Shown here piece after piece: positions 42,667-52,671 of a stretch of 55,735 nt of DNA. Position numbers and translations under genes: made by a program. The stretch lies in NCBI GenBank assembly GCA_018062405.1, contig JAGOSF010000009.1:1-55735 (forward strand), in the 5' to 3' direction. Under the pieces are notes generated by a model, which was given only the letters and a program-made list of their open reading frames with translations, was not told where the DNA came from and ran no database searches. How positions within the stretch are numbered: position 1 is the first letter of the stretch; every line of letters begins with the position of its first letter. Origin of the DNA: Candidatus Babeliales bacterium (GTDB taxonomy: Bacteria; Babelota; Babeliae; Babelales; Chromulinivoraceae).

Positions 42667-43665
42667 TTATTCTTCCCAATCAAGCGATCCCGCTGATTGA
42701 TATTCCGTAACTCGAGTTTCGAAAAAATTCTTTTCTTTGCTCAAATCTGTAGACTGAGACATCCAAGGAAATGGATTTTCTGTTCCATAAACTTTTTCTA
42801 AACCAATACGTTCTAAACGACGATCAGCAATATGTTGAACATAATCAACAAATTGTTGGCCGGTAATTCCAAGTAATCCATCTGGGCAAGCATCAAGTGC
42901 GTAAGCAGATTCAAGCACCACTGCTTTTTTTATCAGCTCAGTAACTTCTGCAGCAAAATCTTTTGTCCAAATTGCAGGGTTTTCAGCTTTAATTGTATTA
43001 ATCAAATCGCAACCAAAAGCTAAATGAAGACTTTCGTCACGCATGATATACTCAAACTGTTGACCAACACCAACCATTTTATTATGACGCTTTAAAGAAA
43101 GCATCATCGCAAAACCTGCGTAAAAGAAAATGCCTTCCATAATCACATAATAACCGATCAGATCATGAACAAACTGCTGTGTTGTTTTTGCATCAACAAT
43201 ATCAAACGATGGATCAAAAATAGATTTCGTTAAATTAACAACAAAATCATCTTTCGCCTTAATCACATCGACAGTCTCGTACATGTTATAGATTTCATCT
43301 GGATTTAAACCCAAAGAATCACAACAATAAATAAACGTATCGGTATGAACAGCCTCTTCAAAAGCTTGACGCAATAAATATTGCCGACATTCTGGATTGG
43401 TTACATGTCGATAAACAGCAAGCACCAAATTATTTGCCGTCAACGATTCTGCCGTCGAAAAAAATCCAAGATTTAATAAAATCATATGGCGTTCTTGCGA
43501 TGTAAGAGCTGTTGAAGATTTCCACTGCTCAATGTCTCGCTGCATCGAAATCTCTTCTGGTGTCCAATTATTTGCTATTCCACCTTTATAATATTTTCTC
43601 GCCCAGAGATATTTCATAGGCAAAATTTTATTAGGATCTGTTTTAGAATCTCGAATAATACTCAT
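42667..43665 (-). CDS. nrdB: Class I ribonucleotide reductase beta subunit, class Ic-like
   Basis: The small subunit makes the radical that starts reduction of ribonucleotides to dNTPs. All six metal ligands are visible: Glu73, Glu104, His107, Glu177, Glu211 and His214. The radical Tyr is replaced: the helix reads EEAVHTDTFIY, with Phe111 where Tyr122 of E. coli stands. In Chlamydia trachomatis, the type case of class Ic, the ligands are Glu89, Glu120, His123, Glu193, Glu227 and His230 with Phe127; all are offset by exactly 16 here, and Tyr206 matches its Tyr222. A Mn/Fe cofactor is therefore expected. AAAGGA precedes the ATG. nrdA ends 14 bases upstream. Confidence 0.97.
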   Translation of the reverse strand: MSIIRDSKTDPNKILPMKYLWARKYYKGGIANNWTPEEISMQRDIEQWKSSTALTSQERHMILLNLGFFSTAESLTANNLVLAVYRHVTNPECRQYLLRQAFEEAVHTDTFIYCCDSLGLNPDEIYNMYETVDVIKAKDDFVVNLTKSIFDPSFDIVDAKTTQQFVHDLIGYYVIMEGIFFYAGFAMMLSLKRHNKMVGVGQQFEYIMRDESLHLAFGCDLINTIKAENPAIWTKDFAAEVTELIKKAVVLESAYALDACPDGLLGITGQQFVDYVQHIADRRLERIGLEKVYGTENPFPWMSQSTDLSKEKNFFETRVTEYQSAGSLDWEE

Positions 43666-43679
43666 TCATATTCCTTTAT

Positions 43680-46199
43680 TTACTGACAAGAATTGCAATC
43701 TGAATCTGTTAAGCTGCATGATTTTTTTGCTATTTCTTCTAAGTCTATACTATCATCTTTTTGTGCACCAGCTTCTTTTGCAGAAACAACCTGTTCTTGA
43801 TTTTGAGATTTTTCATCATATTCTCGCATCTGAGTAAAGCCATATTTTTGAGCATCTAAAGTTGATTTTTCAATTTGACTTGCACCCAGCGTTCTCAAAT
43901 AATAAAAAGTCTTTAAACCCAATCGCCAACCAGCAAAATAAAGATCATTCAATTTTTTACCAGACACACCTTCCATAAAAACGTTGTGCGACTGCGATTG
44001 ATCAATCCATTTACCACGAGCTGCTGTCATACGAACCATCCACAATGGATCGATTTCAAAAGCTGTTTTATATAAATTGCGAATATCTGCTGGAATTTCT
44101 TGGAGCTGTTTAATGCTTCCATCATAATATTTAATACGATCACGAACCGAATCGTTCCATAAATTTAACTTTTTCAGATCATCAACTAAATAACTGTTCA
44201 AAACGGTAAACTCACCGCTTGAATTCGATTTAGCATATAAATTTTTATAAATTGGCTCAATACACGGAAAACAGCCAGAGATGTTTGATATCGTCGCCGT
44301 TGGAGCAATCGCCATTGTGTTAGAATTTCTCATGCCATATTTTTTTACATGATCTCGAACAATCGACCAGTTCTTTGTTTCGCCTCCAATCATCTCAATA
44401 GGAACTCCACGCTCTTTTGCAAGTAAAGGAATTGTATCGATTGGGAATATATTTCTATCCCACTTAGAACCTTTAAACGATGAATAAGCACCGCGCTCTT
44501 TTGCAAGCATTGATGAAGCTAAAATTGCATAATAAGAAACGTTTTCAAGCAGCAAGTCAGATACTTCCATAGCTTGCTGACTCTCAAATGGAGCTTTTAA
44601 TTGATACAAAGCATCCTGTAATCCCATCACACCAAGCCCAACTGGACGATGGCGCTGATTTGCATTTTGACCTTCTGGAGTTGGATAAAAATTAATATCA
44701 ATCACGTTGTCCAACATCCGCATTGCTGTTGCAACTGTTGCAGCCAAAAACGGTTCGTCAATTTTACCGTCTTTAATAAATCGAGATAAGTTTAACGATC
44801 CAATATTACAAACAGCTGTCTCTTCACGACTTGTGTTTAATGTAATTTCTGTACATAAATTCGAAGAATGAATAACCCCAACATGATCTTGAGGCGAACG
44901 AATATTGCAAGCATCTTTAAATGTTGGCCATGGATGACCAGTTTCAAAAAGACGAGTTAACAATTTACGCCATAACTCTTTTGCTGGCATACGTTTAAAT
45001 AATCTAATTTTACCTTCGGCAGCCATTTTTTCATACAAAGTATAACGTTCTTCGAATTTTGCTCCATAAACTTCATGAAGATCTGGGGTTTCTTCTGGAG
45101 AAAATAAGATCCACTGCCCATCTTGCTCAACACGCTTCATGAAAAGATCTGGAATCCAAGCTGCTGTATTTAAATCATGAGTTCTGCGTCGTTCATCACC
45201 AGTATTTCTGCGTAAATCTAAAAAGTCTTCAAAATCATAATGCCAGCACTCAAGATAAGCGCACACAGCACCACGACGACTACCACTACGATTAATTGCA
45301 GCTGTAGTACTATTTGCCACATGTAAAAAAGGAATAACGCCTTGTGAATGAGTATTAATCGATTGTACCATCGCGCCCGTTGCTCTTAAAGATGTCCAAT
45401 CATTTGCAACACCGCCAGACCATTTCGACATCTGAGCATTATCACCAATACATTTAAAAATATGATGCAAATCATCATCAACAAAGGTTAAATAGCATGA
45501 ACTCAATTGAGCTGTTTTTTGCCCTGCGTGCAATAAAGTTGGTGTTGAAGAAACAAAAAGCATCTCAGAAAGTATCGTATAAAACTCTATCGCCTTTTCT
45601 TCTTTTTTCTCTTCATTGATGGCAAGGCCCATTGCAACACGCATCCAAAAAGCCTGTGGCAACTCAAAACGAACATCGTCAAATTTTTGTAAGTAACCAG
45701 AATAAAGAGTTTTTAAACCTAAATAACCAAATAGATCATCTCGCTCAATAACTAAAGCATCTGCAAGACGGTCAAGATCATAACTCATTAGATTATCAGC
45801 AAATATATTAAGTTTAATTCCACGATGAATCCCATCAATAAAAGCTTGTTTGTAATCACGATGATAATCACTGATACTTTCTAAACAAACCTTACCTGTA
45901 ACTTCATAAAAAATTGCATAATTTAATAAGCGAGCCGCTACAAAACTATACGCTTGATCAAGCTCAGAAAAAGGTACTGCCGCAAGAACAATAACATGGT
46001 GGAAGTCTTTTAAACTGATGCTATCAAATAAACTCTTACTTGCAACTTGAACAATTTTATCGATATCAACAAATTTTTCATATCCAGCAGCAGCTTTTTT
46101 AACAATTTTTTGAATAGCAGAAAAACTAATGATTGCATCAGAACTGCCAAGCTCTCTGTGAACACTTTTATCTACAGAATTTATTTTTTGATCCGGCAT
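43680..46199 (-). CDS. nrdA: Class I ribonucleotide reductase alpha subunit
   Basis: This is the catalytic subunit that reduces ribonucleoside diphosphates. Residues 20-110 form an ATP-cone-like region, diverged from the usual cone. The catalytic barrel shows LSSCYL (active-site Cys), NLCTEI and AVCNIGSLNLS (the central Cys and its partner), and PTATISNISGC. The C-terminus ends SDCNSCQ with the shuttle Cys pair that receives electrons from thioredoxin or glutaredoxin. Length 839 fits a single-cone class I enzyme; chlamydial NrdA has extra cones. GGGAG precedes the ATG. The gene is first in the nrdA-nrdB operon, and a secreted thioredoxin-like gene lies divergently upstream. Confidence 0.97.
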   Translation of the reverse strand: MPDQKINSVDKSVHRELGSSDAIISFSAIQKIVKKAAAGYEKFVDIDKIVQVASKSLFDSISLKDFHHVIVLAAVPFSELDQAYSFVAARLLNYAIFYEVTGKVCLESISDYHRDYKQAFIDGIHRGIKLNIFADNLMSYDLDRLADALVIERDDLFGYLGLKTLYSGYLQKFDDVRFELPQAFWMRVAMGLAINEEKKEEKAIEFYTILSEMLFVSSTPTLLHAGQKTAQLSSCYLTFVDDDLHHIFKCIGDNAQMSKWSGGVANDWTSLRATGAMVQSINTHSQGVIPFLHVANSTTAAINRSGSRRGAVCAYLECWHYDFEDFLDLRRNTGDERRRTHDLNTAAWIPDLFMKRVEQDGQWILFSPEETPDLHEVYGAKFEERYTLYEKMAAEGKIRLFKRMPAKELWRKLLTRLFETGHPWPTFKDACNIRSPQDHVGVIHSSNLCTEITLNTSREETAVCNIGSLNLSRFIKDGKIDEPFLAATVATAMRMLDNVIDINFYPTPEGQNANQRHRPVGLGVMGLQDALYQLKAPFESQQAMEVSDLLLENVSYYAILASSMLAKERGAYSSFKGSKWDRNIFPIDTIPLLAKERGVPIEMIGGETKNWSIVRDHVKKYGMRNSNTMAIAPTATISNISGCFPCIEPIYKNLYAKSNSSGEFTVLNSYLVDDLKKLNLWNDSVRDRIKYYDGSIKQLQEIPADIRNLYKTAFEIDPLWMVRMTAARGKWIDQSQSHNVFMEGVSGKKLNDLYFAGWRLGLKTFYYLRTLGASQIEKSTLDAQKYGFTQMREYDEKSQNQEQVVSAKEAGAQKDDSIDLEEIAKKSCSLTDSDCNSCQ

Positions 46200-46623
46200 G
46201 ATCGACTCCCGCTCAGCAAAGCTTAAATTACATATTGAAAACTTCTACCCTTTATATCTCAACTCTTTTTTCCCAACTATCTGTCCATCAACTTTGAATG
46301 ATTTTTTAAATAATCCAAGCTGAAAACATGTTAAACAAAACCTTTTTTATAAAAATCGCATTCAAGTAGGTTAACTAAAAGTTAGGCGGGAATCAAGAAA
46401 ATTTTTTTAAAAAAATAGTTGATATTTTTATAAAAATAAGCATAAAGATTTATCTAATATTTCAGAGTGAATTTTTTTTATTTTTGTAAAAATGAAATTA
46501 ACGAGCTCAGAAAGAGCTTGCCTTTGAAAACTTTTTTATATTAAATTATTTCAATTATTGACAGTTAGTAGGTGCTTTTTGGTAGACTGCAAATAAGAAC
46601 ATTATATAAAACGGGGGGTAATA
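46200..46623. other. Divergent control region between nrdA and the thioredoxin-like gene
   Basis: These 424 bases hold no gene that I can support. They contain very A/T-rich stretches, TTAACTAAAAGTTA (46368-46381, a partial palindrome also found at 55638-55651 next to the transposase remnant) and a plus-strand promoter at 46558-46588. I looked for the 16-base NrdR box usual before nrd genes and did not see a convincing one. Confidence 0.55.
46558..46588 (+). promoter_or_regulatory. Promoter of the secreted thioredoxin-like gene
   Basis: A perfect -35 TTGACA (46558-46563) is followed after 19 bases by TAGACT (46583-46588). The spacer is slightly long. The leader is about 30 bases. Confidence 0.55.
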
Positions 46624-47064
46624 ATGAAAAACATCATAAAAAATAGTTTATTATATTTTATATTTTTCACATCAACAATCACACTTACAACACAATTTTA
46701 CGACAATGATCATATCATCGAACTTAAAAATAAAGATGAATTGCAAAATTTACTTAAAAACAATTTAGGACCATGCCTCATCTATTTCTACATGAATAAC
46801 TGTGGCTGGTGTTCAAAAATAGGACCTATCATCGAAGAACTATCACAAAGCAAACAATTTTTACATGCCATAACATTTTATAAAGTAAATGGACCTCAAA
46901 CACAAGCAGCTGAGCTTGTCCCAGAATATCTACAAAAAAAAATTCAGGGTTACCCTACGATTTTCTTTATGAATAAAGGCGAACTGTTTGACACACAAGT
47001 AGGAGGAGCAAACAAGGAAACAATGATCACAAAACTACAAGCTCTTTTAAAAGTATCCCAATAA
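46624..47064 (+). CDS. Secreted thioredoxin-like protein, 146 aa
   Basis: A signal peptide (KNSLLYFIFFTSTITLTTQ) precedes a thioredoxin fold: CLIYFYMNNCGWCSKIGPII holds the active site CGWC, and later QGYPTIFFMNKGE gives the cis-Pro (Tyr-Pro-Thr) and the final strand. CGWC instead of CGPC is typical of periplasmic or lipoprotein thioredoxins that reduce or isomerise disulfides. A run of six G forms an unusual ribosome-binding site before the ATG. Because of its export it is unlikely to be the direct electron donor of the adjacent ribonucleotide reductase. Confidence 0.9.
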   Translation: MKNIIKNSLLYFIFFTSTITLTTQFYDNDHIIELKNKDELQNLLKNNLGPCLIYFYMNNCGWCSKIGPIIEELSQSKQFLHAITFYKVNGPQTQAAELVPEYLQKKIQGYPTIFFMNKGELFDTQVGGANKETMITKLQALLKVSQ

Positions 47065-47075
47065 AATTCACACAG

Positions 47076-47116
47076 AAAAAGCGGAGTAAAGAATACTAAT
47101 CTTTACTCCGCTTTTT
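47076..47116. terminator. Bidirectional terminator
   Basis: A perfect 16-bp stem (47076-47091 with 47101-47116) with a 9-base loop and T-run separates the thioredoxin-like gene from hppA, which ends at 47136 on the other strand. Confidence 0.94.
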
Positions 47117-47135
47117 TATTGTAATTCTACTTTAT

Positions 47136-49106
47136 TTATGAAACAAGTAACAATGCCACAATCGACATTAACTTGATCAAAATATTTAAAGCTGGACCTG
47201 ATGTATCTTTGAATGGGTCGCCAACTGTATCACCAACAACCGCTGCCATATGTGCAAAAGAACCTTTTCCACCATGAGCTCCAGACTCGATATACTTCTT
47301 AGCATTATCCCATGCTCCACCGCCGTTTGCCATCATCAATGCAAGCAACACGCCAACAACTGATGCACCAACAAGCATACCACCTAAAGCTTCTACACCA
47401 AGAGCATAGAAAACAATAACTGGAGTGAAGATTGATATAACTCCAGGTAAAACCATTTCTCGTAAAGAAGCTTTTGTTGCAATCGCAATACAACGATCGT
47501 AATCAGGATCAGCTAAACCTTCTGCAAGGCCAGCAATTTCTGCAAACTGACGACGAACTTCTACAACCATTTGTAAAGCTGCTTGTCCAACAGATCGCAT
47601 TGTTAAAGCTGAAATCAAGAAAGGAATAACACCGCCAACAAAAACACCTGTGAATACAAAAGGATCAATAACATTAATCACAGTAAGACCAGCTGCTTGT
47701 GAAAATGCGCTGAATAAAGCAACAGATGTCATCAAAGCTGAACCAATTGCAAAACCTTTACCCATAGCCGCAGTTGTATTTCCAAGTGCATCAAGACCAT
47801 CGGTAATTTTTCGAACTGATTTATCAAATCCTGCCATTTCTGCAATACCACCAGCATTATCTGCAATAGGCCCATAAGCATCAACAGTCATCGTAATACC
47901 TACTGTTGCAAGCATACCTACCGCTGCAATAGATACTCCAAACAGACCGCCACCATACGTGTAAGCCATAAGCATTGCACCTGAAAGGAACAATACTGGA
48001 GCTACGGTTGATTCCATACCAACAGATAAACCATAAATTAAGTTTGTAGCTGCGCCTGATTCTGAACTTGCTGCAATATCATGCATAGGTTTACCACCAG
48101 TGTAATATTCTGTAATGGTACCAATAGCAACACCAGAAACACACCCGATAATAACAGCCCAGAAATAAACCATATCAATATTTGTATAACTGATATAAGC
48201 ATATGAACATGCAATAAACACTGACATAGCAACATAAGTTGCATTACGCAATAAAGCTGCTGGAGTTTGTTTTACAAAAAAACCAAAAGCAATACCAACA
48301 GCAGAACCAACAAGTCCTAAAGCTGATAAAATTAATGGTAACGTCACGACATCAATACCTAAGCCAGCGCTTAATGCTAAAATAATCGAAGAAATCATTG
48401 CGCCAACGTATGACTCAAAAATATCTGCGCCCATGCCAGCTGTATCACCAACACAATCACCAACGTTATCTGCAATAACTGCAGGGTTACGAGGGTCATC
48501 TTCCGGAATACCAAGTTCAACTTTACCAACTAAATCAGCACCAACGTCAGCAGATTTGGTATAAATACCGCCGCCAACACGAGCAAAGAAAGCTACTAAA
48601 GAAGATCCTGCCGCAAAGCCTGTAATAATCTGAGTGAATTGAGCCATTTCTGAAGAAATGTAAAAAACTAAACCAAGACCAAGCAAACCAAAACTTGCTA
48701 CAGCAAAACCCATAACACCGCCACCAAAGAACGCTGTTAATAAAGCTGCTGATTCACCTTGCTCTTTAGCTGCGATAGTTGTTCGTACGTTTGCATGAGT
48801 TGCAGCACGCATACCAACAAAACCAACAAACATAGAAATAGAGCAAGAAAGCAAAAAAGCTGCTGGAACATATAAATCTTGCGTAAAGTAAGCAAGCGTA
48901 CCTGCCACGATTAATGCGACAGCACTAATAATTTTATATTCTTCCCGTAAAAAAATCATTGCACCATTATAAATTGCGGCTGCAATTTTAGAAGCTTTTA
49001 CATCATTTACGACAACAGAACCAATCTGTTTGTTCAGTAAAAAGATGACAAAAAAGCCTAATCCAGACGCGCATGCAATTACTGCATACAACATATCCAT
49101 CGTCAT
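47136..49106 (-). CDS. hppA: Membrane-bound pyrophosphatase, potassium-dependent type
   Basis: The enzyme pumps ions while hydrolysing pyrophosphate. It has about 16 membrane helices. The catalytic loop [11 protein letters not shown] (about residues 187-197) and [19 protein letters not shown] (about 214-232) are intact. At the site that decides potassium dependence ([10 protein letters not shown], residues 442-451) Ala446 is present, not Lys, so the enzyme belongs to the potassium-dependent group that includes sodium pumps. Glu231 in DIFESY is the Glu position seen in sodium pumps and in several proton pumps; plant-type proton pumps have Gly there. Sodium transport is therefore possible, not proven. 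Length 656 is normal. AAAGGTGG precedes the ATG. Confidence 0.96.
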   Translation of the reverse strand: MTMDMLYAVIACASGLGFFVIFLLNKQIGSVVVNDVKASKIAAAIYNGAMIFLREEYKIISAVALIVAGTLAYFTQDLYVPAAFLLSCSISMFVGFVGMRAATHANVRTTIAAKEQGESAALLTAFFGGGVMGFAVASFGLLGLGLVFYISSEMAQFTQIITGFAAGSSLVAFFARVGGGIYTKSADVGADLVGKVELGIPEDDPRNPAVIADNVGDCVGDTAGMGADIFESYVGAMISSIILALSAGLGIDVVTLPLILSALGLVGSAVGIAFGFFVKQTPAALLRNATYVAMSVFIACSYAYISYTNIDMVYFWAVIIGCVSGVAIGTITEYYTGGKPMHDIAASSESGAATNLIYGLSVGMESTVAPVLFLSGAMLMAYTYGGGLFGVSIAAVGMLATVGITMTVDAYGPIADNAGGIAEMAGFDKSVRKITDGLDALGNTTAAMGKGFAIGSALMTSVALFSAFSQAAGLTVINVIDPFVFTGVFVGGVIPFLISALTMRSVGQAALQMVVEVRRQFAEIAGLAEGLADPDYDRCIAIATKASLREMVLPGVISIFTPVIVFYALGVEALGGMLVGASVVGVLLALMMANGGGAWDNAKKYIESGAHGGKGSFAHMAAVVGDTVGDPFKDTSGPALNILIKLMSIVALLLVS

Positions 49107-49169
49107 AGCTAAACCACCTTTAAAAATTATTGAAATTAAACTGACTTTTATAGTACAAAATTACCTTTT

Positions 49170-50624
49170 TTAGAGGCTTTTGTAAAGATTATCTTCTCGT
49201 AAAAACGGCCTGATAATAGCTCTTTCCTTAAAAGGAAACGTTAAATGACCAACAATTTGGTACTCATCACGCCCTTTTCCAAGAACTGCAATCACGGTCC
49301 CTGGCTTTGATAATTCATAGGCAAGTTCGATAGCTTTTGTTCGATTAAGCTCTCGCATGAACTTAAAATCTTGTCGTCCTGTAAACCCTGCCATAATATC
49401 ATCTGCTATAGCACCCGCTGATTCATTACGAGGATTATCAGATGTCACAATTGCAAAATCACAATATTTTTCAACAATTGCTCCCATCATAGGGCGTTTA
49501 CTTTTATCTCGAGCTCCACCTGCGCCAAAGACAACCATTAAATCTGATGTCATCTGCCGTAAAGTTGAAAGAACAGCTTCGTAAGAGGAAGGATTGTGCG
49601 CGTAATCAATAAAACAGGTTGCCCCATTTTTAAGCGGATATTGCTCCATTCTTCCAGGAATCTGTCGTAAACTCAGTAAAGCGACTGCAATTGCATGAAA
49701 ACTAAATCCACAACTATGAACCGCCAAAGCAGCAGCAAAAAGATTGTAAGCATTAAACTTACCAACTAAACTTGCTTCAAGATTATAAATCTCGTCATTT
49801 TCTTTTATTTGTAAAGTTAAAGAACCTGTTTGTAACGCCGCCCATCCATACCATGAACTTTTTTTATCTTCTAAAGAATAGGATGAAAATTCTGGATGCT
49901 TTTGACAAATTAGACGACCAGAAGGATCATCAAAATTAATAAACATATTTTGAGGTTGCTTAACCATGTTCAAAAAAATAAGTTTTGCATCAAGATATTC
50001 TTGCATGTTTTTATAAAATTCAAGATGTTCAAGTGAAAAATTCGTAAAAATACCGGCTTCAAATTCTAAATCGTGCACTCGATGCAAGGTTAATGATTGA
50101 GCAGAAACTTCCATAACAACGTATTCAACGCCATGCTTTACACACAAATCAAAAAAAATATGAAGATGCTCTGGCAATGGAGTTGTTAAATCCATTGCAA
50201 CCAAAGTTGATCCAATAATTTTTTCGGCAGTGCTAATTAAAGCAGCTTTTTTGCCTTGTTGTGTTAATAAATGATGAATCATGTAAGAAGTTGAAGTCTT
50301 ACCCTTAGTCCCCGTAACCCCAATTATTTTTAATTTTTTTGCCGGATAATCCAACGCTTGCGCAATTAATTGAGCAAGCGTTTTCCGACAATTTTCAACA
50401 TAAACTAAATCAGCGCCAGCTTGCGTTATCAACGCTAAAGTATCACCTGAAAGTTGAACATCTTGCTGCACAACTATTTTTACAGCACCTTTTTCAAGTG
50501 CAGTAGAAATATAGCGACTTCCGTCATCTTTGGTTCCAGGAATAGCAACAAATGTTGTTCCTGCACCTACATTATCAGTGTGACTCGTAACTGGGTAAAT
50601 TTTCGGTAACTCAATATGCATCAT
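49170..50624 (-). CDS. murE: UDP-MurNAc-tripeptide synthetase MurE, meso-DAP type
   Basis: MurE adds the third residue of the peptidoglycan stem peptide. The P-loop GVTGTKGKTST (about residue 102-112), the lysine-carbamylation region and LTTPLPEHLH are visible, and the substrate motif is DNPRNE (about 388-393). DNPR marks enzymes that add meso-diaminopimelate, whereas Lys-adding enzymes differ, so the wall is of DAP type. Length 484 is normal. The ATG overlaps the stop of the symporter gene by one base, indicating coupling. No other mur gene is in the window. Confidence 0.96.
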   Translation of the reverse strand: MMHIELPKIYPVTSHTDNVGAGTTFVAIPGTKDDGSRYISTALEKGAVKIVVQQDVQLSGDTLALITQAGADLVYVENCRKTLAQLIAQALDYPAKKLKIIGVTGTKGKTSTSYMIHHLLTQQGKKAALISTAEKIIGSTLVAMDLTTPLPEHLHIFFDLCVKHGVEYVVMEVSAQSLTLHRVHDLEFEAGIFTNFSLEHLEFYKNMQEYLDAKLIFLNMVKQPQNMFINFDDPSGRLICQKHPEFSSYSLEDKKSSWYGWAALQTGSLTLQIKENDEIYNLEASLVGKFNAYNLFAAALAVHSCGFSFHAIAVALLSLRQIPGRMEQYPLKNGATCFIDYAHNPSSYEAVLSTLRQMTSDLMVVFGAGGARDKSKRPMMGAIVEKYCDFAIVTSDNPRNESAGAIADDIMAGFTGRQDFKFMRELNRTKAIELAYELSKPGTVIAVLGKGRDEYQIVGHLTFPFKERAIIRPFLREDNLYKSL

Positions 50625-51976
50625 TATTCGCGCTGACCTTCATAATTTTTTAATCCTTTAACTATAACTGCAATAAACCATACAAGGCCTAATAAATTAC
50701 ACACAACTAACCCTGCATTAACAATATCAGCCAACTTCCAAACAATAGCAACGTTCATGTAAGTCCCAAAAAAAGCTGCTGTTGCATAAAGTATTGGAAA
50801 TGCGTACATAAATTTGCCGCCTGTTAAGAAATTCCAACAAACTCTGCCTAAATAAGCATAGGAAACCAAAACACTAATACCAAAATTAATAGCTAAGAAA
50901 GAAATAATCCAACCTCCAAAAGAGCCAAATACAGTCTCATACGCAGCAACCATTAATGCAGAACTTGTATCACCGCTACCATTACCAAAGACTCCACTTG
51001 ATAAAATCGACAGCGCAATCATTAAACAAATAACATGGGTATTAATATATACGCTCAACATCGACATAAGACTATCTTTCACCGCATGTTCGCCAGTTGT
51101 TGAACCAAATGCGACTGCCGCAGTACCAAGGCCAGCTTCATGAATTAAAATACCTCGCTGTAAACCAACGGTCATCGCAGTCTGCATTGCATAACCAAAG
51201 GTTCCACCAAGAAAGGCTTGCGGGTTAAAGGCACCTTGCCAAATTAAATAAAATGCATGAGGAACAGCTTGATAGTTGTACAACAAAACAATTAAAGATG
51301 AGCCTACAAAAAGCAAAACTTTAAAAGGAACTAACATATCTAAATATTTAACAATGCGTTGCGCGCCACCAATTAAAATGTACAAAATAAAAGCTAAAAC
51401 AAAAAATGCTGTAACATATGGATCAATACCCCATGTTTTTTGCAATGCAAGGCCCACGGTATTACACTGAACCGCATTACCTGCAAAAAATGCGTACCCT
51501 AAACAAAAAATAGCAAAGGCATACGAAAGAACAAAACCACCTGGCAATAAGCTTAAATATAACATTGGGCCGCCCTTAGCGCTGCCAAATCGATGCTTAC
51601 CAATAAAAACCATACCTAAAAAAACTTCTGCATACCGTAATGAAATTGCAAATGTCGATACAACTAAAAGCCAAAAAATCGATCCTGGACCACCAACACA
51701 TAAAGCAATAGGAATCCCACCAAGGCTACCATTACCAATATTTGCTCCAAGGGTATTAATAAAAGCTTGGAAAGCGGTTAAATCATCCGTTTTTTTAGCC
51801 GAAGTAGCAGCTGAATCTGAAGACGAAAAAAGCATACTAATTGATGTAAAAAAATATCGAAATTGTACAAATCGCAATCGAAGTGTAACAAAAACACTTA
51901 GAGCGAAAATTGCGACTAAAAGAGGCAAACCCCAAATGTTATCTGCGATCATGGTCACAATAGATGAAAAATCCAT
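50624..51976 (-). CDS. Sodium:alanine/glycine symporter family protein (AGCS)
   Basis: About 10-11 membrane segments and typical AGCS sequence (TLGANIGNGSLGGIPIALCVGGPGSIFW, residues about 85-112, where Asn, Gly and Ala line the sodium and amino-acid sites; and GLGTAAVAFGSTTGEHAVKDSLMSM) identify the family. It imports Ala or Gly with sodium. The ATG at 51976 has AAGGA before it; a longer frame from 52027 lacks one. It is followed directly by murE with a one-base overlap; Ala is also a building block of the wall peptide, which makes the pairing sensible. Substrate is inferred from the family. Confidence 0.92.
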   Translation of the reverse strand: MDFSSIVTMIADNIWGLPLLVAIFALSVFVTLRLRFVQFRYFFTSISMLFSSSDSAATSAKKTDDLTAFQAFINTLGANIGNGSLGGIPIALCVGGPGSIFWLLVVSTFAISLRYAEVFLGMVFIGKHRFGSAKGGPMLYLSLLPGGFVLSYAFAIFCLGYAFFAGNAVQCNTVGLALQKTWGIDPYVTAFFVLAFILYILIGGAQRIVKYLDMLVPFKVLLFVGSSLIVLLYNYQAVPHAFYLIWQGAFNPQAFLGGTFGYAMQTAMTVGLQRGILIHEAGLGTAAVAFGSTTGEHAVKDSLMSMLSVYINTHVICLMIALSILSSGVFGNGSGDTSSALMVAAYETVFGSFGGWIISFLAINFGISVLVSYAYLGRVCWNFLTGGKFMYAFPILYATAAFFGTYMNVAIVWKLADIVNAGLVVCNLLGLVWFIAVIVKGLKNYEGQRE

Positions 51977-52101
51977 ACTATTCCTTAAATTAACAGCGAT
52001 TTTATGGTATATATTGTTGTATAGCATACATAAAAATAGAAAAGAATCATCTATTTATTCGATGTTTTCTCATAAAAAATTAATTCAACAAAGGGTATTT
52101 C

Positions 52102-52512
52102 ATGAAAGTTATGGCTCTTGATCTTGGCGATGCTTGGGTAGGCACAGCCCTTACAGACCCCTTGCGTTTTTTCGCAAAACCGTATAAAACTGTTGCTGCA
52201 GCAGAGCTTGAAACTTTTTTATTCGATACCTTCACCAAAGAAAAAATTTCTATTGCTGTTGTTGGATATCCAAAAACAATGCAAGGAACTGAAAGTGATC
52301 AAACAAGGCTGGTTGTCGCAACAAAAGAAAAATTAGAACAGATGTTTCCACAAATACAATGGGTTTTATGGGATGAACGATTATCAAGCAAACAAGCGCG
52401 ATCAGTAAAAAATCCAAAAAATAAAACTGAAAAATTAGAACAACATTCAATTGCAGCAGCAATTATTTTAGAATCATATTTACCGTATTTAGCAACGCTG
52501 CAAGCCACATAG
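52102..52512 (+). CDS. ruvX: RuvX/YqgF family putative Holliday junction resolvase
   Basis: An RNase H-like fold: MALDLGDAWVGTALTD (first Asp of the active site near residue 6), VVGYPKTMQGTES (middle strand and loop with the family's GLPxxxDGT), WDERLSSKQA (Glu), and a C-terminal QHSIAAAIILESYL with the last acidic position (family: D.xAAxxxLqxyL; here the Asp is His, with Glu close by). It acts in pre-16S rRNA processing and perhaps recombination. Length 136 is normal. AAGGG precedes the ATG. Confidence 0.9.
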   Translation: MKVMALDLGDAWVGTALTDPLRFFAKPYKTVAAAELETFLFDTFTKEKISIAVVGYPKTMQGTESDQTRLVVATKEKLEQMFPQIQWVLWDERLSSKQARSVKNPKNKTEKLEQHSIAAAIILESYLPYLATLQAT

Positions 52513-52521
52513 AAATAAAAT

Positions 52522-52547
52522 AAAAGATTGCATACAACAATCTTTTT
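52522..52547 (+). terminator. Terminator of ruvX
   Basis: A 9-bp stem (AAAAGATTG at 52522-52530 with 52538-52546) with a 7-base loop is followed by a T-run, ten bases beyond the ruvX stop. Confidence 0.75.
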
Positions 52548-52590
52548 AAAAATTTCCTAGCAAAATAAAGTTTAGAGATCAAGCAATTTA

Positions 52591-52620
52591 TTGACAATAA
52601 GGACAATCTTTTTTTAAAGT
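52591..52620 (+). promoter_or_regulatory. Promoter of the zinc-ribbon/tsaB pair
   Basis: A perfect TTGACA (52591-52596), an 18-base spacer, then TAAAGT (52615-52620), followed by a leader of about 45 bases. Confidence 0.55.
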
Positions 52621-52671
52621 CTTTTAATAAAAAGAGAATGCAGCATTATTAAAAGTAAAATTGGAGTAATA

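Noticed and set aside
46200..46623. Possible NrdR operator before nrdA
   Set aside because: No 16-base palindrome resembling the NrdR box is present; the region is simply A/T-rich.
46624..47064. Thioredoxin-like protein as the electron donor of ribonucleotide reductase
   Set aside because: It carries a signal peptide and CGWC, so it should act outside the cytosol, away from NrdA.
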